Assembly: GCA_016713175.1 (NCBI GenBank)
Contig: JADJPQ010000001.1
Location: 496,001 to 560,000, forward strand
Length of the DNA: 64,000 nt
Origin: Planctomycetota bacterium
GTDB lineage: Bacteria; Planctomycetota; UBA1135; UBA2386
Direction: 5' to 3'
This document shows positions 1-9,212 of the stretch, piece after piece. Made by a program: the position numbers and the translations under genes. The notes below the pieces were generated by a model. That model made no database searches, was not told the DNA's origin, and worked only from the letters and a program-made list of their open reading frames with translations. Positions within the stretch are counted from its first letter, which is position 1. Each line of letters begins with the position of its first letter.

Positions 1-161
1 TGCCGTCTGGCGGTTTGGATCGGACGGTGCAGGTCCGGCTTCGGGTGGTGGCGGACCAGTGGCGGAGGTTGGTGGAGCAGATGGCGGCGCGGCCGGATCA
101 GTTCCAGGGGTTGGTGGAGTCGTTGGGGGTGGCGCGCCGCGGGGTGGGGGTGAACCGGTAG
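1..161 (+). CDS. 3' end of an unrecognised gene
   Basis: An open frame enters from the left window edge (first complete codon at 3) and ends at TAG 159-161, giving 52 residues. The fragment is rich in Arg, Val and Gln and has no motif I recognise. It could be the C-terminus of a DNA-binding or structural protein, but nothing in the visible part decides this. The neighbour downstream is a tRNA with its own promoter-like sequence, so this gene probably ends its transcription unit here. Confidence 0.45.
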   Translation, partial: PSGGLDRTVQVRLRVVADQWRRLVEQMAARPDQFQGLVESLGVARRGVGVNR

Positions 162-187
162 GTTGGTGGGTTGGTTTGGTCGCGGAC

Positions 188-215
188 TTGTGCGAGCGCG
201 CGTTGGCGCTACGAT
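188..215 (+). promoter_or_regulatory. Possible tRNA promoter
   Basis: TTGTGC (188-193) and TACGAT (210-215) are separated by 16 bp and lie about 50 bp upstream of tRNA-Pro. They resemble housekeeping -35 and -10 boxes. The match is partial, so this is only a candidate. Confidence 0.35.
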
Positions 216-266
216 CGTTCGTTCCCCTGGAGGGCTTCGGTCCTCTGGTTTGTCTGAGTTCGCCGT

Positions 267-343
267 CGGAGCGTAGCGCAGCCTGGTAGCGCACCTGCAT
301 GGGGTGCAGGGGGTCGGAAGTTCAAATCTTCTCGCTCCGACCA
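267..343 (+). tRNA. tRNA-Pro (anticodon GGG), CCA encoded
   Basis: A full cloverleaf can be folded by eye. The acceptor stem CGGAGCG pairs with CGCTCCG, followed by an encoded CCA. The D arm contains AGCGCAGCCTGGTAGCGC. The anticodon stem CCTGC/GCAGG closes the loop ATGGGGT, giving anticodon GGG for CCC codons. The T arm has the TTCAAAT loop. The 20 bases from 324 to 343 (end of T arm, acceptor strand and CCA) form the first part of a tandem repeat that continues downstream. Confidence 0.95.
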
Positions 344-630
344 TTTTCGCGCTTCGCGCGCAAGTGTGCGGAGCCAGAGACTTGGGTATGTCGCCCGGCG
401 CGGGAGCCGCGCCCGGCTCCAACGGCAAATCTTCTCGCTCCGACCATTTTCGCGCTTCGCGCGCAAGTGTGCGGAGCCAGAGACTTGGGTATGTCGCCCG
501 GCGCGGGAGCCGCGCCCGGCTCCAACGGCAAATCTTCTCGCTCCGACCACTTTCGCGCTTCGCGCGCAAGTGTGCGGAGCCAGAGCTCAGGGCATGAGGC
601 CCGGCGCGAGGAAACGCCGGCTCCAACCGC
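324..630 (+). repeat. 103-bp tandem repeat carrying the tRNA-Pro 3' end
   Basis: Three copies start at 324, 427 and 530, an exact 103-bp period. Each begins with the last 20 bases of the tRNA including CCA, followed by TTTTCGCGCTTCGCGCGC-like sequence and an imperfect hairpin (10 of 11 pairs around GAG, near 390-415 and 493-518). Copies 1 and 2 are essentially identical. Copy 3 diverges after about 585, and a more decayed fourth copy can be traced from about 629. Each unit would transcribe a tRNA-like acceptor end plus stable hairpins. No integrase is visible nearby. Confidence 0.9.
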
Positions 631-889
631 CGGTCCTCTCGCCCGGACCGATCTCCGAAGTCGCACGGTCCGTGCGATGGCGTCTGGAATCCGCCGAGTC
701 CGCTGCCGCCAGCGTGTTCCTCCGGCGACGTCCAGCCGCCCGACCTCGACGATGCTCGAGCCACGTCGAGCCGGCGGGTTGCATCCACCTCGACACCAGC
801 CCATCCGGTTGTGTCGGGTCCCGCCAACCGGCAAGCTGCGACCCGACCCGACCGCGCGCCGCCCAAGTCACGAACACAGCCAGCCGCCC
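344..889. other. Intergenic region after tRNA-Pro
   Basis: Apart from the tandem repeat, this 546-bp stretch holds no gene I can support. Open frames run through it in several phases because of the high GC content, and one is in frame with the antiporter gene downstream. No clear promoter or ribosome-binding site was seen before the antiporter start. Confidence 0.6.
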
Positions 890-3100
890 GTGACCCTCGT
901 CTACGTCATCATCCCCCTGCTGCTGCTCGCGGTCGTCCTCGCCGCCGTGTGGCTCGACCGCTGGAGCGTGCCCACCATCCTCGTCGCGCTCGGGCTCGGC
1001 ATCCTGTGCGGCAGCGACGTCCTCAACCTCTGGTACTTCGACGACCACCACCTCGCCAACGACATCGCCAACGTCGCCCTGGTCTTCATCCTGTTCCAGG
1101 GCGGCCTCGCCACCAAACGCGAAGATCTACGCGCTGTTGCGCTGCCCGCGGGCGGCCTGGCGACCTGGGGGGTCGTCTTCACCGCCGCAGCGCTGTTTGG
1201 CGTGCTGCACGGGCTGCTCGGCTGGTCCGCCGACAAGGCGCTGCTGCTGGCGGTCGTGATCTCGTCGACTGACGCTGCGGCGACCTTCTCGATCCTGCGC
1301 CGGCAGTCGTTGCCGAAGCGGCTGGCCGCGACGATCGAGATCGAGAGTGCCGCGAACGACCCGATGGCGATCCTGCTGACCCTCGTGGTCGTCGCGGCGC
1401 TGTCGACCGGAGACAGCGGCGGCTGGCTGGTGGTGCCGTTGTTTGCCTGGAAGTTCCTCGCCGGGCCCGTGTGCGGCTGGCTGATCGCGCGCGCCGCGAT
1501 CGCGGTGTTCGACCGGCTCGATCCGCAGGATCGTGGCTATTACTACGTGCTGCTCGTCAGCATCGTGTTGTTGAGTTTCGGACTGACCGAACTCGTGCAT
1601 GGCAGCGGCATGCTCGCGGCCTTCACCGCCGGGCTGGTGATGGGCAACCGCCGCTTCGTCTACCAGCAGCAGATCCGCAACTTCTCGGCTGCGCTGGCCA
1701 CGATCGCCAACATCGGTGTCTTCGTGTTGATGGGCGTGCTGGTGTTTCCGCGCCAATGGGCCGGACTCTGGCTGGACGGCGTGACCCTGTTCGCGGCCCT
1801 GGCGTTCGTGGCGCGTCCGGCGGCGGTATGGCTCGGGACCCAGGGCATGGGCATCGGTGGCCGCGAACGGTTGTTCACCGCCTGGGCCGGCCTGCGCGGC
1901 GCGGTGCCGATCGTGCTCGCCACCTATCCGATGGCCGCCGAGATCCCGATCGGCCAGGACGTCTTCAACCTGGTGTTCTTCGCGGTGTTGCTGTCGGTCG
2001 CCGTGCAGGGCTCGACGCTCGGTCCGTTCGCCCGGCTGTTGCGGTTGTCGACGCCGTCGCGACCGCCGCATCGCTATGCGCTCGATCTGGTGACGATGGC
2101 GCACAGCGAACTCGATCTGGTCCAGGTCGACCTGCCCGATCCGGCCGGCCGGCCGGGGCCGCGCATCCGTGACCTGATCCTGCCGCCGCGGGCGGTGATC
2201 ACCCTGATCACCCGCGGCAACGAAGTCGTGCCGCCGACCGGCAACACGCGGCTGCTCGGCTGGGATCGCGTGACCGTGCTGTGCCGGCCGCAGGACGAAC
2301 CGGCGGTGCGGGAGGCGCTGCTGGGGCCGTTCGCCGCGGCGCCGCCGATCGAGGCGGCAGCGGCGGTCGGTCCGGGTGCGCTCCCGACCCTCAGCGACCT
2401 GCATGATCATGTCGTGCTGGTCGGCCATGGCCGCGTCGGTGCGGTGCTCGCCGGGCTGATGCGGTCGCGCGGCACCCCGTTCGTCGTGGTCGAGCAGGAT
2501 CAGGTCACCGCGGCGGCGTTGCAGGCGCAGGGCGTGCTGGCGATCGCCGGTGAGGCGGCGGTGCCGGCGGTACTCGAACGGGCCGGGGTCGCCACCGCCC
2601 GATTGTTGCTGGTCACCTCGCCGGATCCGTGGACGGCGCGCGCTGCGGTGGGCTACGCCACCGGCGTCAACCCACGGATCGAGACCATCTGCCGCGTCCA
2701 CCTCGACACCCAGCGCGACTTGTTGCTGGCGTTGCCGCGCACGCAGTGCGTCCACGGCGAACGCGAACTCGCGTTCGCGATGGCCCGGCTGGCGCTGAAG
2801 AGCCTCGGCTTGTCGTTGATGGAGAGCGAAGCGATCGTGATCGATGCGCGGCGTGGCCAGGCCGCGCCGGAGGCAATGCACACCGGCGTCGTCGAACTGC
2901 ACGTTCCGGTCGGCTCGCCTGCGGCCGGCCGATCGCTGGCGAGCCTGGGGTTGCCACGCGGTGCGTTGATCGTCACCATCGCCCGCAACGGCGAATTCGT
3001 CGTGCCCGGCGGGGCCACCGAACTCGCTGCCGGCGACTCGCTGCTGCTGCTGGCCAGTCCCGATCTCGCGCAGGTCGTCGAGCGGCTCCTGACCGGCTGA
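890..3100 (+). CDS. K+(Na+)/H+ antiporter, NhaP2/CvrA type with RCK domains
   Basis: Predicted inner-membrane cation/proton antiporter of the CPA1 family, exchanging K+ or Na+ for H+. The 736-residue product has about twelve hydrophobic segments in residues 1-395, with the family motif SSTDAAATFS followed by EIESAANDPMA. A TrkA-C (RCK_C) module lies near 400-470. A Rossmann TrkA-N domain has the nucleotide loop GHGRVG at 512-517. A second TrkA-C module covers about 655-735. This resembles NhaP2 plus a full KefC-like regulatory tail, so nucleotide control is likely. GTG 890 was chosen because the protein then begins directly with the first membrane helix; the in-frame start at 299 would overlap the tRNA. 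No good Shine-Dalgarno is seen. Confidence 0.88.
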   Translation: MTLVYVIIPLLLLAVVLAAVWLDRWSVPTILVALGLGILCGSDVLNLWYFDDHHLANDIANVALVFILFQGGLATKREDLRAVALPAGGLATWGVVFTAAALFGVLHGLLGWSADKALLLAVVISSTDAAATFSILRRQSLPKRLAATIEIESAANDPMAILLTLVVVAALSTGDSGGWLVVPLFAWKFLAGPVCGWLIARAAIAVFDRLDPQDRGYYYVLLVSIVLLSFGLTELVHGSGMLAAFTAGLVMGNRRFVYQQQIRNFSAALATIANIGVFVLMGVLVFPRQWAGLWLDGVTLFAALAFVARPAAVWLGTQGMGIGGRERLFTAWAGLRGAVPIVLATYPMAAEIPIGQDVFNLVFFAVLLSVAVQGSTLGPFARLLRLSTPSRPPHRYALDLVTMAHSELDLVQVDLPDPAGRPGPRIRDLILPPRAVITLITRGNEVVPPTGNTRLLGWDRVTVLCRPQDEPAVREALLGPFAAAPPIEAAAAVGPGALPTLSDLHDHVVLVGHGRVGAVLAGLMRSRGTPFVVVEQDQVTAAALQAQGVLAIAGEAAVPAVLERAGVATARLLLVTSPDPWTARAAVGYATGVNPRIETICRVHLDTQRDLLLALPRTQCVHGERELAFAMARLALKSLGLSLMESEAIVIDARRGQAAPEAMHTGVVELHVPVGSPAAGRSLASLGLPRGALIVTIARNGEFVVPGGATELAAGDSLLLLASPDLAQVVERLLTG

Positions 3101-3114
3101 CGACCGGATCGCGG

Positions 3115-3507
3115 CTACGAGCTGGCGTCGCCCCGCAACGGCGCCGACACCACTTCGTGCTCTTCGACCACCTGCCCGCCGATCAGATGTCGCTGGATGA
3201 TCTGCTCGAGCACCGGCGGATCACAATCCGCGTACCACGTTCCCTCCGGATAGACCACCGCCACCGGCCCGCCGCGACACAGGCGCAGGCAATTGGCCTT
3301 CGTCCGTTGCACGCCGCCGGCTTCGCTGAGCCCGAGTTCCTTCAGTCGCGCCTTCAGGAAGTCCCAGGCGACCAGGCTGCGTTCCTTGGTGCAGCACTTC
3401 GGGTTGCCCTGATCGCAGCACAGGAAGATGTGCCGGCGCGCGACCGGGATGCCGAGCTTGTCGGCGATGGCGCGCTGTTCCTGTCGTTCGGAGCCGATTT
3501 CGTTCAT
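3115..3507 (-). CDS. Thioredoxin-fold (2Fe-2S) ferredoxin-like protein
   Basis: A 130-residue cytoplasmic protein of the (2Fe-2S) ferredoxin-domain family related to NuoE and shethna-type thioredoxin-like ferredoxins. The cluster ligands are visible as cysteines 30/31 and 38/39 in the HIFLCC...KCC segment and C73 and C77 in NCLRLCRGGP, followed by the typical VVYPEGTWY strand. It probably carries electrons to an unidentified partner. A TTG start at 3543 would add 12 residues; ATG 3507 is preferred because it fits the family N-terminus. It is convergent with the antiporter gene (14-bp gap) and follows the PPC protein on the same strand. Confidence 0.8.
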   Translation of the reverse strand: MNEIGSERQEQRAIADKLGIPVARRHIFLCCDQGNPKCCTKERSLVAWDFLKARLKELGLSEAGGVQRTKANCLRLCRGGPVAVVYPEGTWYADCDPPVLEQIIQRHLIGGQVVEEHEVVSAPLRGDASS

Positions 3508-3564
3508 CGCCGACAAGGATGACGCCCGTTCCGCGCGGCGCAACAGCGGGTTGCGAACGGCGCG

Positions 3565-4917
3565 TCAGTGCGCGAGGCCGCCGACGCAGGCGACGCGATT
3601 GGACACCGACACGCCGGCTGCATTCGCGGCCGGATCCAGCACCACGACCTGCTGCTCGAGCGGCAGACCGGTCAGCGACAGCGTCATCGGCAGCGGCACC
3701 TGCCACCAGAAGTAGCCGCCGGGCTCGGCGATGCCGAAGTCGGTGACGTCGGTCGGTTCGATGATGCAGCCTGGCGCCCCGAACGGCGTGAGGTCCAACG
3801 GCGACACGACCACCAGTCCGATGCAGCGGATGATCGGCGCGTTCGCTGGCACGTTGGCCAGATCGATCGTCCAGGTCGTGCCGAGCAGCGGCTTCTCGGG
3901 CGCGACCGTGAACCCGAACGTCGAGGGCCGCACGCCGAGAGTTGGCGTGCCAGCCGAGCCGGCGCAACCGCCGCCGTGGATCGTCACCGAGGTCGGCCCG
4001 GTCGGCAGCGGCGCCGTCGGGCCGACGATGTCGAGCACGTAGTTGCCGATGCTGGTACCGAAGTAGCCCTTGACCGCCACGTAGTAGGTGCCGGCGACGG
4101 TGATGTCGTAGGTGAACTGCGAGTACGGACCGCCGTTGAAATCGTCGTTGGAGGCGATCGCCGTGTAGCCGGGTGGCGTGGCGATGGCCAGGAAGACGAC
4201 CGTGTCGTCGACCAGCGGCGCCGAGGCCGTGAGCGGGGTCGCCAGCGTCGAGAACGTGTAGAGCCCCGGCGTCGGCACGATGACCCGATAGAAGTCATAG
4301 TCGGCGCCGCCGATCGCGAAGCCGGCACCATCGACACCGCCGCCGCTGGTCGTTCCGGAGTTGCGGGTGAACGGGGCCGAGATCGTGTTGACGCCGAAGC
4401 TCTGGCGCGGGTCGTTCGGCTCGGCATGTTCGCTGATCGGCGACAGCGTGTAGACCGGGGCGTAGGTGCCACGCGGCGCCGCGACGACATCGAGCGTGTA
4501 CGAGCCGAGCGTTGACGGGTCGTAGCCGCGGACGCGCAGGCAGTAGTTGCCTGGGGCCAGATCCCCGACCGTCAGGATCGAGTAGTAGCCGTGCGTCGCG
4601 GTGCTGCCGTCGTCGACCTCGGCGAGCACGTTGCCGACCGCATCGGTCAGGGCCAGGCGGGTATCGCCGATCTGGCCGGTGAAGCCGGGAGCAGTCCAGG
4701 CGCGCAGATCGGTCGGTGCCGTCAGCGTGATCGCGAAGTAGTCCCAGTCGTCGAGCACGCCGGTCGTGATATCGCCGTAGGCCTGGGCACCGAGGGCAAG
4801 CGCGGTTGCCGTTGCCGCCGAGTCGTTCGGTTCGATCTCGACCGTTCCCTGGGCCAGGACAGTGCTTGCCAACAACATCAGCGAAGCGGTCGACCGCAAC
4901 CAGCGGCCAGTGCCCAC
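3565..4917 (-). CDS. Secreted protein with two PPC (pre-peptidase C-terminal) domains
   Basis: The 450-residue product starts with a signal peptide (LRSTASLMLLASTVLAQ) and then has two bacterial pre-peptidase C-terminal beta-sandwich domains. Each opens with an EPND motif (EIEPNDSAATA and HAEPNDPRQS) and ends in a YTLDVVA- or YVLDIVG-like strand. The last 130 residues form a beta-rich domain common at the C-terminus of planctomycete exported proteins. No catalytic domain is present, so it is likely a surface or periplasmic binding protein. The GTG start at 4917 places the signal peptide at the N-terminus. It is divergent from the sugar dehydrogenase gene with 100 bp between them. Confidence 0.75.
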   Translation of the reverse strand: MGTGRWLRSTASLMLLASTVLAQGTVEIEPNDSAATATALALGAQAYGDITTGVLDDWDYFAITLTAPTDLRAWTAPGFTGQIGDTRLALTDAVGNVLAEVDDGSTATHGYYSILTVGDLAPGNYCLRVRGYDPSTLGSYTLDVVAAPRGTYAPVYTLSPISEHAEPNDPRQSFGVNTISAPFTRNSGTTSGGGVDGAGFAIGGADYDFYRVIVPTPGLYTFSTLATPLTASAPLVDDTVVFLAIATPPGYTAIASNDDFNGGPYSQFTYDITVAGTYYVAVKGYFGTSIGNYVLDIVGPTAPLPTGPTSVTIHGGGCAGSAGTPTLGVRPSTFGFTVAPEKPLLGTTWTIDLANVPANAPIIRCIGLVVVSPLDLTPFGAPGCIIEPTDVTDFGIAEPGGYFWWQVPLPMTLSLTGLPLEQQVVVLDPAANAAGVSVSNRVACVGGLAH

Positions 4918-5017
4918 ATCTGCGCACTCGTTGCCGGTTGCGCGGCGGGCGCCCGCCCGTAGTAATCTGTTCTGTTCAAACGGAACGGCCGCGGCCAGCG
5001 CGGACGTCGGAATCGAA

Positions 5018-8000
5018 ATGACCATGGCCAGGGTGTCCAGCAAGTTGGCGGCAGGGGTGGCGCTGTTCGCAGCGCTGACCGGCAGCAATCTACCATCCCA
5101 GACGTTCACCGACGAGCGGGTCGTTGGCGGGTTGGCCCAACCGGTCGGAGTCGAGTTCTTCGGCCAGGACGTCATGTACGTCTGGGAACGGCGCGGCACC
5201 GTCCGTGTCATCGACCACGGCGTGCTCCAGGCGGCGCCGTTGATCGACATCGGCGACGAAGTCGGCAATTGGCGCGATTTCGGTCTGCTGGGATTTGCGT
5301 TGGATCCCGATTTTGCCAGCAACGGCCGCTTCTACCTGTCCTACGTCGTCGACCGCCATCACCTGGTGCATGCCGGGACGCCGCAATACGACCCGCTCGC
5401 CAACGACTACTTCTCCGCGACCACCGTGCGGGTGACCCGGTATGCCGCCGATCCGGCAACCGGCTACCGGACGACGCTGCCCGGCAGCCGCCAGGTGCTG
5501 CTCGGCGCGAACTTCGCGGACAGTGTGCCGATCACCTACACGACGCACGGCGCCTGCATGCTGTTGTTCGGGCGCGATGGCACGCTGCTGGTGGCCACGG
5601 GCGACGGTGCCGGTGCGTTCGGTTCCGACCTCGGCAGCAATGCGGTCACGTATTGGCAGCAGGCGATCGCCGACGGGATGTTGAACAGTGCCACCAACGT
5701 GGGCGCGCTGCGCGCACAGCAGATCGACAGCATGTGCGGCAAGATCCTGCGCCTCGATCCAACGACGGGCGATGGTGTGCCGAGCAATCCATTCTACCAG
5801 AGCGGTCAGCCCCGTTCGCCGCGCTCCCGCGTCTGGGCGCTGGGGTTCCGCAATCCGTGCCGGATGACCTTGCGCCCGGGCACCGGATCGGCCGACCCGG
5901 CCATGGCCGACCCCGGGGAGCTGTTTGTCAGCGACGTCGGCGCCAGCTCGTTCGAGGAACTCAGCGTCGTGCACCGTGGCGGCCACAATTTCGGCTGGCC
6001 ACTGTACGAGGGCCTGGGGGCCAACCCGGGGTTCATCAACGCGACCGTCGAGAACCAGTTTGCGCCCAATCCACTGGCGGGTGGTGGTTGTGGCGCCTGG
6101 CTCCGCTTCATCGACCTGCTGAAGCAGGCCACCGCCAATCACTCGCCGGCGTTTCCCAATCCGTGCAACCCGACCGTGCAGATCGCGGCGACGACGCCGC
6201 GGTTCGAGCACACGCCGCCGGTGCTGGACTGGAAGCACGGGTTCGACGAAGCGCGCGTGCCGGTGTTCGTCGGCGGCGTGCTGGTGGCCGAGATGATCGG
6301 TTCGGCGGCCTCCGGCGTGACCGGTACGCCCTTCAATGGCAACGCGGCGATCGGTGGCACATGGCATTCGGGGCTGACGTTCCCGCCGTCGTTCGGGCCG
6401 AGCTATTACCAGGCCGACTTCGGCGGCAACTGGATCCGACGCCTGCAGTTCTCCAGTGTGCCGGGGCAGGAACGCGAACTCGTCGCGGTGCACGATCTGG
6501 CGACCGTGGCGACGCCGTTGATGCTGGTCGAGCACCCAAGGGACCACAGCCTGATCTACGTGGCCTATTCCCGTGGCGAAGTGCGCCGGATCGGCTTCGG
6601 CATCGAGCCGGCGCCGACCGCAACGGTGCAGTCCAGCCAACCTTGGGGGCCGAGCATGCTGGAAGTGCATCTGGATGGCCGCGCGTCGTCGGACCCGCAG
6701 GGCCAGGCCTTGACCTACTCGTGGGATCTCGGCAACGGCCGCCGGTCGACGGCGCCGCAGCTGACCCACAAGTTCACGGGGTCGGGTACGCCATCGGTTG
6801 TCCAGGTCAGCCTGACCGTCACCGACACGGCCGGGGCACAGAACACCGCGATGGTGCCGATCGCACTCGACAACACGCCGCCGACGGTGGCGATCACCAG
6901 CGTGCACAACGGCGACCTGTATCCGCTGACGACGGCGACGACAGTGCAGCTCGTGGCCGCGGTCACGGATGCCGAACATGGTCCGGCGCAGCTGGCGTAC
7001 GCCTGGCAGGTGGCGCTGGTTCATGGCAATCATCTGCACACCGAACCCGTCGATACGCGGGTCAGTCCGACCATCGTGTTGTCGCCGACACCGCGTGACG
7101 GCGAGTTCTTCGCCTATCGCGTGCAGTTGCGCGTGACCGACGCCGGCGGCCTGGTCGGCCAGGACGAGGTCTGGCTGTATCCCGACACCGCCGGTGCGTC
7201 GACTTCGGTGGCCATGGTGGCGCCACTAGGGGCCGACCGGTTCCTGCCCGGTGCGCCCGTCACCCTGCGGGCGGCGACGACCGGCAACGTGTCGCGGGTC
7301 GAGTACTTCGCCGAGGCCGAGCCGATCGGGGTTGCCAACGCCGCACCATGGGCCGCGACGTGGACGCCGACGACCGCCGGCCGGCGCACGATCGTCGCGA
7401 TCGCGGTGGCGGCTGACGCCTCCAGCAGCAGTTCGCGCCCGGTGGCCATCGAGGTCGAGACGCCAAGGCACAGCCGGGCGCGGGTCGCGACCGGGCTCCA
7501 CGACGGCGTCGAGGCGCTGACGGCCGGGGCCGTGCCCGAATTCGGCGGCCGGATGCTGCCACTTGGCGACGACGGCACGGCGCGCGTGGCTGGCATGCGG
7601 TTCTCGTTGCCGGATCTGCCGCCGGGCGCGCGCGTACGCGCGGCGTGGCTCGAGTTCACCGCTGCGGCCGCGGACGCCAGCGCTGCCAATCTGCAGATCA
7701 CCGCCGAAGATGCGTTCGCACCGTTGCCGTTCGTCGCCCGGGTCGGGGACCTGTCGGCGCGTCGCCAGCGGGCAAGTGTCGCCTGGACGCCAGCGCCGTG
7801 GAGTCCGGCCGAGTCCGGTGCCGCGCAGCGTTCCGCGGACTTCGGCGCGGTGCTGCTGCCGCTGGTCGCGTCCGCCAAGTGGTCGCGGTCGACCGTGATC
7901 CTGGTCCGCGGTTCTGGCCTCAGGCAGGCATGGACGCACGATGGCAACGGCCCGGTCGGCCCGTTGCTGGTGGTCGAATGGCTGCCACCGTTGCCGCCGC

Positions 8001-8539
8001 TCACTACCCGGGCGGTGGCGCTCGGCAGCGATGATGCCCAGGAAGGTGTGTCGACCGGCATCGCGACCCACACACCGACGTCGCTACCGCTCGGCGCCAA
8101 CGCCGGTGCGGCGCAGTTGGTCGGGCTGCGGTGGACGCTGCCCCTGGCGCGCGGCACGCGGATCCTGTCGGCGCGGGTCCGGTTCACTGCCGCCGCGGTC
8201 AGCACCGGTCCGGCGATGCTGACGTTCCGCCATCAGGTTGCCGACAACGCGCCGACGTTCGTCAACACCCGCTACAACATCTCGTCGAGGCCGCGGTCGA
8301 CGCGGGCGGTGGACTGGATTCCGCAGGACTGGACCACCGTCGGCGAGAGCGGTCTGGCGCAGCGGACCGGTGACCTGAGCGCTCTGGTGCAGGACGTGAT
8401 CGATCGGCCGGGTTGGGTCGCGGGCAACGGCTTCGTGCTGCTGGTGACCGGCTCCGGTGCGCGCGTCGCGCGGTCGTTCGAGGCCGGTGGGTCGGCCTCG
8501 GCGGTCCTGGAGATCGAGTACGAAGCAGCGAAGAAGTAG
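5018..8539 (+). CDS. Secreted PQQ-type glucose/sorbosone dehydrogenase with PKD and CBM-like modules
   Basis: A 1173-residue exported enzyme. After a signal peptide, residues about 30-500 form a glucose/sorbosone dehydrogenase six-bladed propeller, seen in motifs such as DFGLLGFALDPDF, NGRFYLSY and GFRNPCRMT...ELFVSDVG...EELSVVHRGGHNFGWP. Such enzymes oxidise sugars with bound PQQ. A PKD-like domain (about 535-620, LDGRASSDPQG...YSWDLGNG) and an Ig-like region follow. Two tandem DNRLRE/CBM96-like beta-sandwiches (about 830-1000 and 1005-1170) finish the protein, probably binding polysaccharide. ATG 5018 gives the best signal peptide. The enzyme assignment is by fold; the substrate is unknown. 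Confidence 0.8.
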   Translation: MTMARVSSKLAAGVALFAALTGSNLPSQTFTDERVVGGLAQPVGVEFFGQDVMYVWERRGTVRVIDHGVLQAAPLIDIGDEVGNWRDFGLLGFALDPDFASNGRFYLSYVVDRHHLVHAGTPQYDPLANDYFSATTVRVTRYAADPATGYRTTLPGSRQVLLGANFADSVPITYTTHGACMLLFGRDGTLLVATGDGAGAFGSDLGSNAVTYWQQAIADGMLNSATNVGALRAQQIDSMCGKILRLDPTTGDGVPSNPFYQSGQPRSPRSRVWALGFRNPCRMTLRPGTGSADPAMADPGELFVSDVGASSFEELSVVHRGGHNFGWPLYEGLGANPGFINATVENQFAPNPLAGGGCGAWLRFIDLLKQATANHSPAFPNPCNPTVQIAATTPRFEHTPPVLDWKHGFDEARVPVFVGGVLVAEMIGSAASGVTGTPFNGNAAIGGTWHSGLTFPPSFGPSYYQADFGGNWIRRLQFSSVPGQERELVAVHDLATVATPLMLVEHPRDHSLIYVAYSRGEVRRIGFGIEPAPTATVQSSQPWGPSMLEVHLDGRASSDPQGQALTYSWDLGNGRRSTAPQLTHKFTGSGTPSVVQVSLTVTDTAGAQNTAMVPIALDNTPPTVAITSVHNGDLYPLTTATTVQLVAAVTDAEHGPAQLAYAWQVALVHGNHLHTEPVDTRVSPTIVLSPTPRDGEFFAYRVQLRVTDAGGLVGQDEVWLYPDTAGASTSVAMVAPLGADRFLPGAPVTLRAATTGNVSRVEYFAEAEPIGVANAAPWAATWTPTTAGRRTIVAIAVAADASSSSSRPVAIEVETPRHSRARVATGLHDGVEALTAGAVPEFGGRMLPLGDDGTARVAGMRFSLPDLPPGARVRAAWLEFTAAAADASAANLQITAEDAFAPLPFVARVGDLSARRQRASVAWTPAPWSPAESGAAQRSADFGAVLLPLVASAKWSRSTVILVRGSGLRQAWTHDGNGPVGPLLVVEWLPPLPPLTTRAVALGSDDAQEGVSTGIATHTPTSLPLGANAGAAQLVGLRWTLPLARGTRILSARVRFTAAAVSTGPAMLTFRHQVADNAPTFVNTRYNISSRPRSTRAVDWIPQDWTTVGESGLAQRTGDLSALVQDVIDRPGWVAGNGFVLLVTGSGARVARSFEAGGSASAVLEIEYEAAKK

Positions 8540-8567
8540 TCCGCCGTCTTGATATCATTTCCCCCGT

Positions 8568-9212
8568 ATGGCTGCCCAGAAGCGCACTCGCTCCACCGGT
8601 TCCACGATTGGTCTGGTTCACGGTCTGCAACAGGGCGATGCGGTCGATCGCGAGGAGATGTGGCGCCGGCTGATCGACAAGGTCGAGGACCGGGTGCGGG
8701 CAGTGCTGGTCAAACAGGGCGTGCCGTCGCACCTGCTCGACGAAGTCGTGGTTGCCGTGACCGAGAAGGTGTGGGCTGGCTTGCCCGACTATCAACCGCA
8801 GGCGCGGGTGTCGTTCTGGAGCTGGGTGACCAGGATCGCCAAGAACGCCTGGCTGGACGTGGCCCGGAAGCTCAAACGCGACCGCCGCAATCAGCGGCTG
8901 TCGTCCGGTGATTCCACGAGCGGTTCCGGCATCGTGGTCGCGGACTCCGGGGCATCGCCGCCGAGTCAGGCCGGCCGCGCGCGGGAGTTGATCGCACTGA
9001 TCGAACGCGTTCTCGATGGCGTGTCGGCCACCAAGTCCGATGCCTGGCGGCTGCGGAAGTTCGAGCAGCTTGACTACGAGGAGATCGCCGCCCGGCTGAA
9101 GATGCAGGTGCCGAGTGTCCGTTCGATCGTCTGCCGCCTGGATCAGGAGATGCGCGCCAAGCTGAGCGAGAAGGGCTACGGCGACGAAGCGGTGGCCAGC
9201 GACGCCGGCTGA
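8568..9212 (+). CDS. ECF-like RNA polymerase sigma factor
   Basis: A 214-residue sigma-70 family protein. Region 2 is recognisable at about 40-105 (HLLDEVVVAVTEKVWAGL, then RVSFWSWVTRIAKNAWLDVARK) and region 4 at about 150-205 (LDYEEIAARLKMQVPSVRSIVCRLDQEM, a helix-turn-helix). It would direct polymerase to a dedicated promoter set. It lies 28 bp after the dehydrogenase gene on the same strand, and its last 37 bp overlap the end of sctV on the opposite strand. That convergent overlap may couple the two by antisense transcription. I see no anti-sigma partner next to it. Confidence 0.82.
   Translation: MAAQKRTRSTGSTIGLVHGLQQGDAVDREEMWRRLIDKVEDRVRAVLVKQGVPSHLLDEVVVAVTEKVWAGLPDYQPQARVSFWSWVTRIAKNAWLDVARKLKRDRRNQRLSSGDSTSGSGIVVADSGASPPSQAGRARELIALIERVLDGVSATKSDAWRLRKFEQLDYEEIAARLKMQVPSVRSIVCRLDQEMRAKLSEKGYGDEAVASDAG

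Noticed and set aside
324..690. Tandem repeats considered as a CRISPR array
   Set aside because: The units are 103 bp, directly adjacent without unique spacers, derive from a tRNA end, and no cas gene is present.
267..700. tRNA-Pro as border of an integrated island
   Set aside because: The repeated tRNA 3' end is consistent with att sites, but no integrase or matching distal att copy is present in the window.
299..889. Long upstream extension of the antiporter frame
   Set aside because: It overlaps the tRNA and the tandem repeats and encodes Arg/Pro-rich nonsense; the protein proper begins at the first membrane helix after GTG 890.
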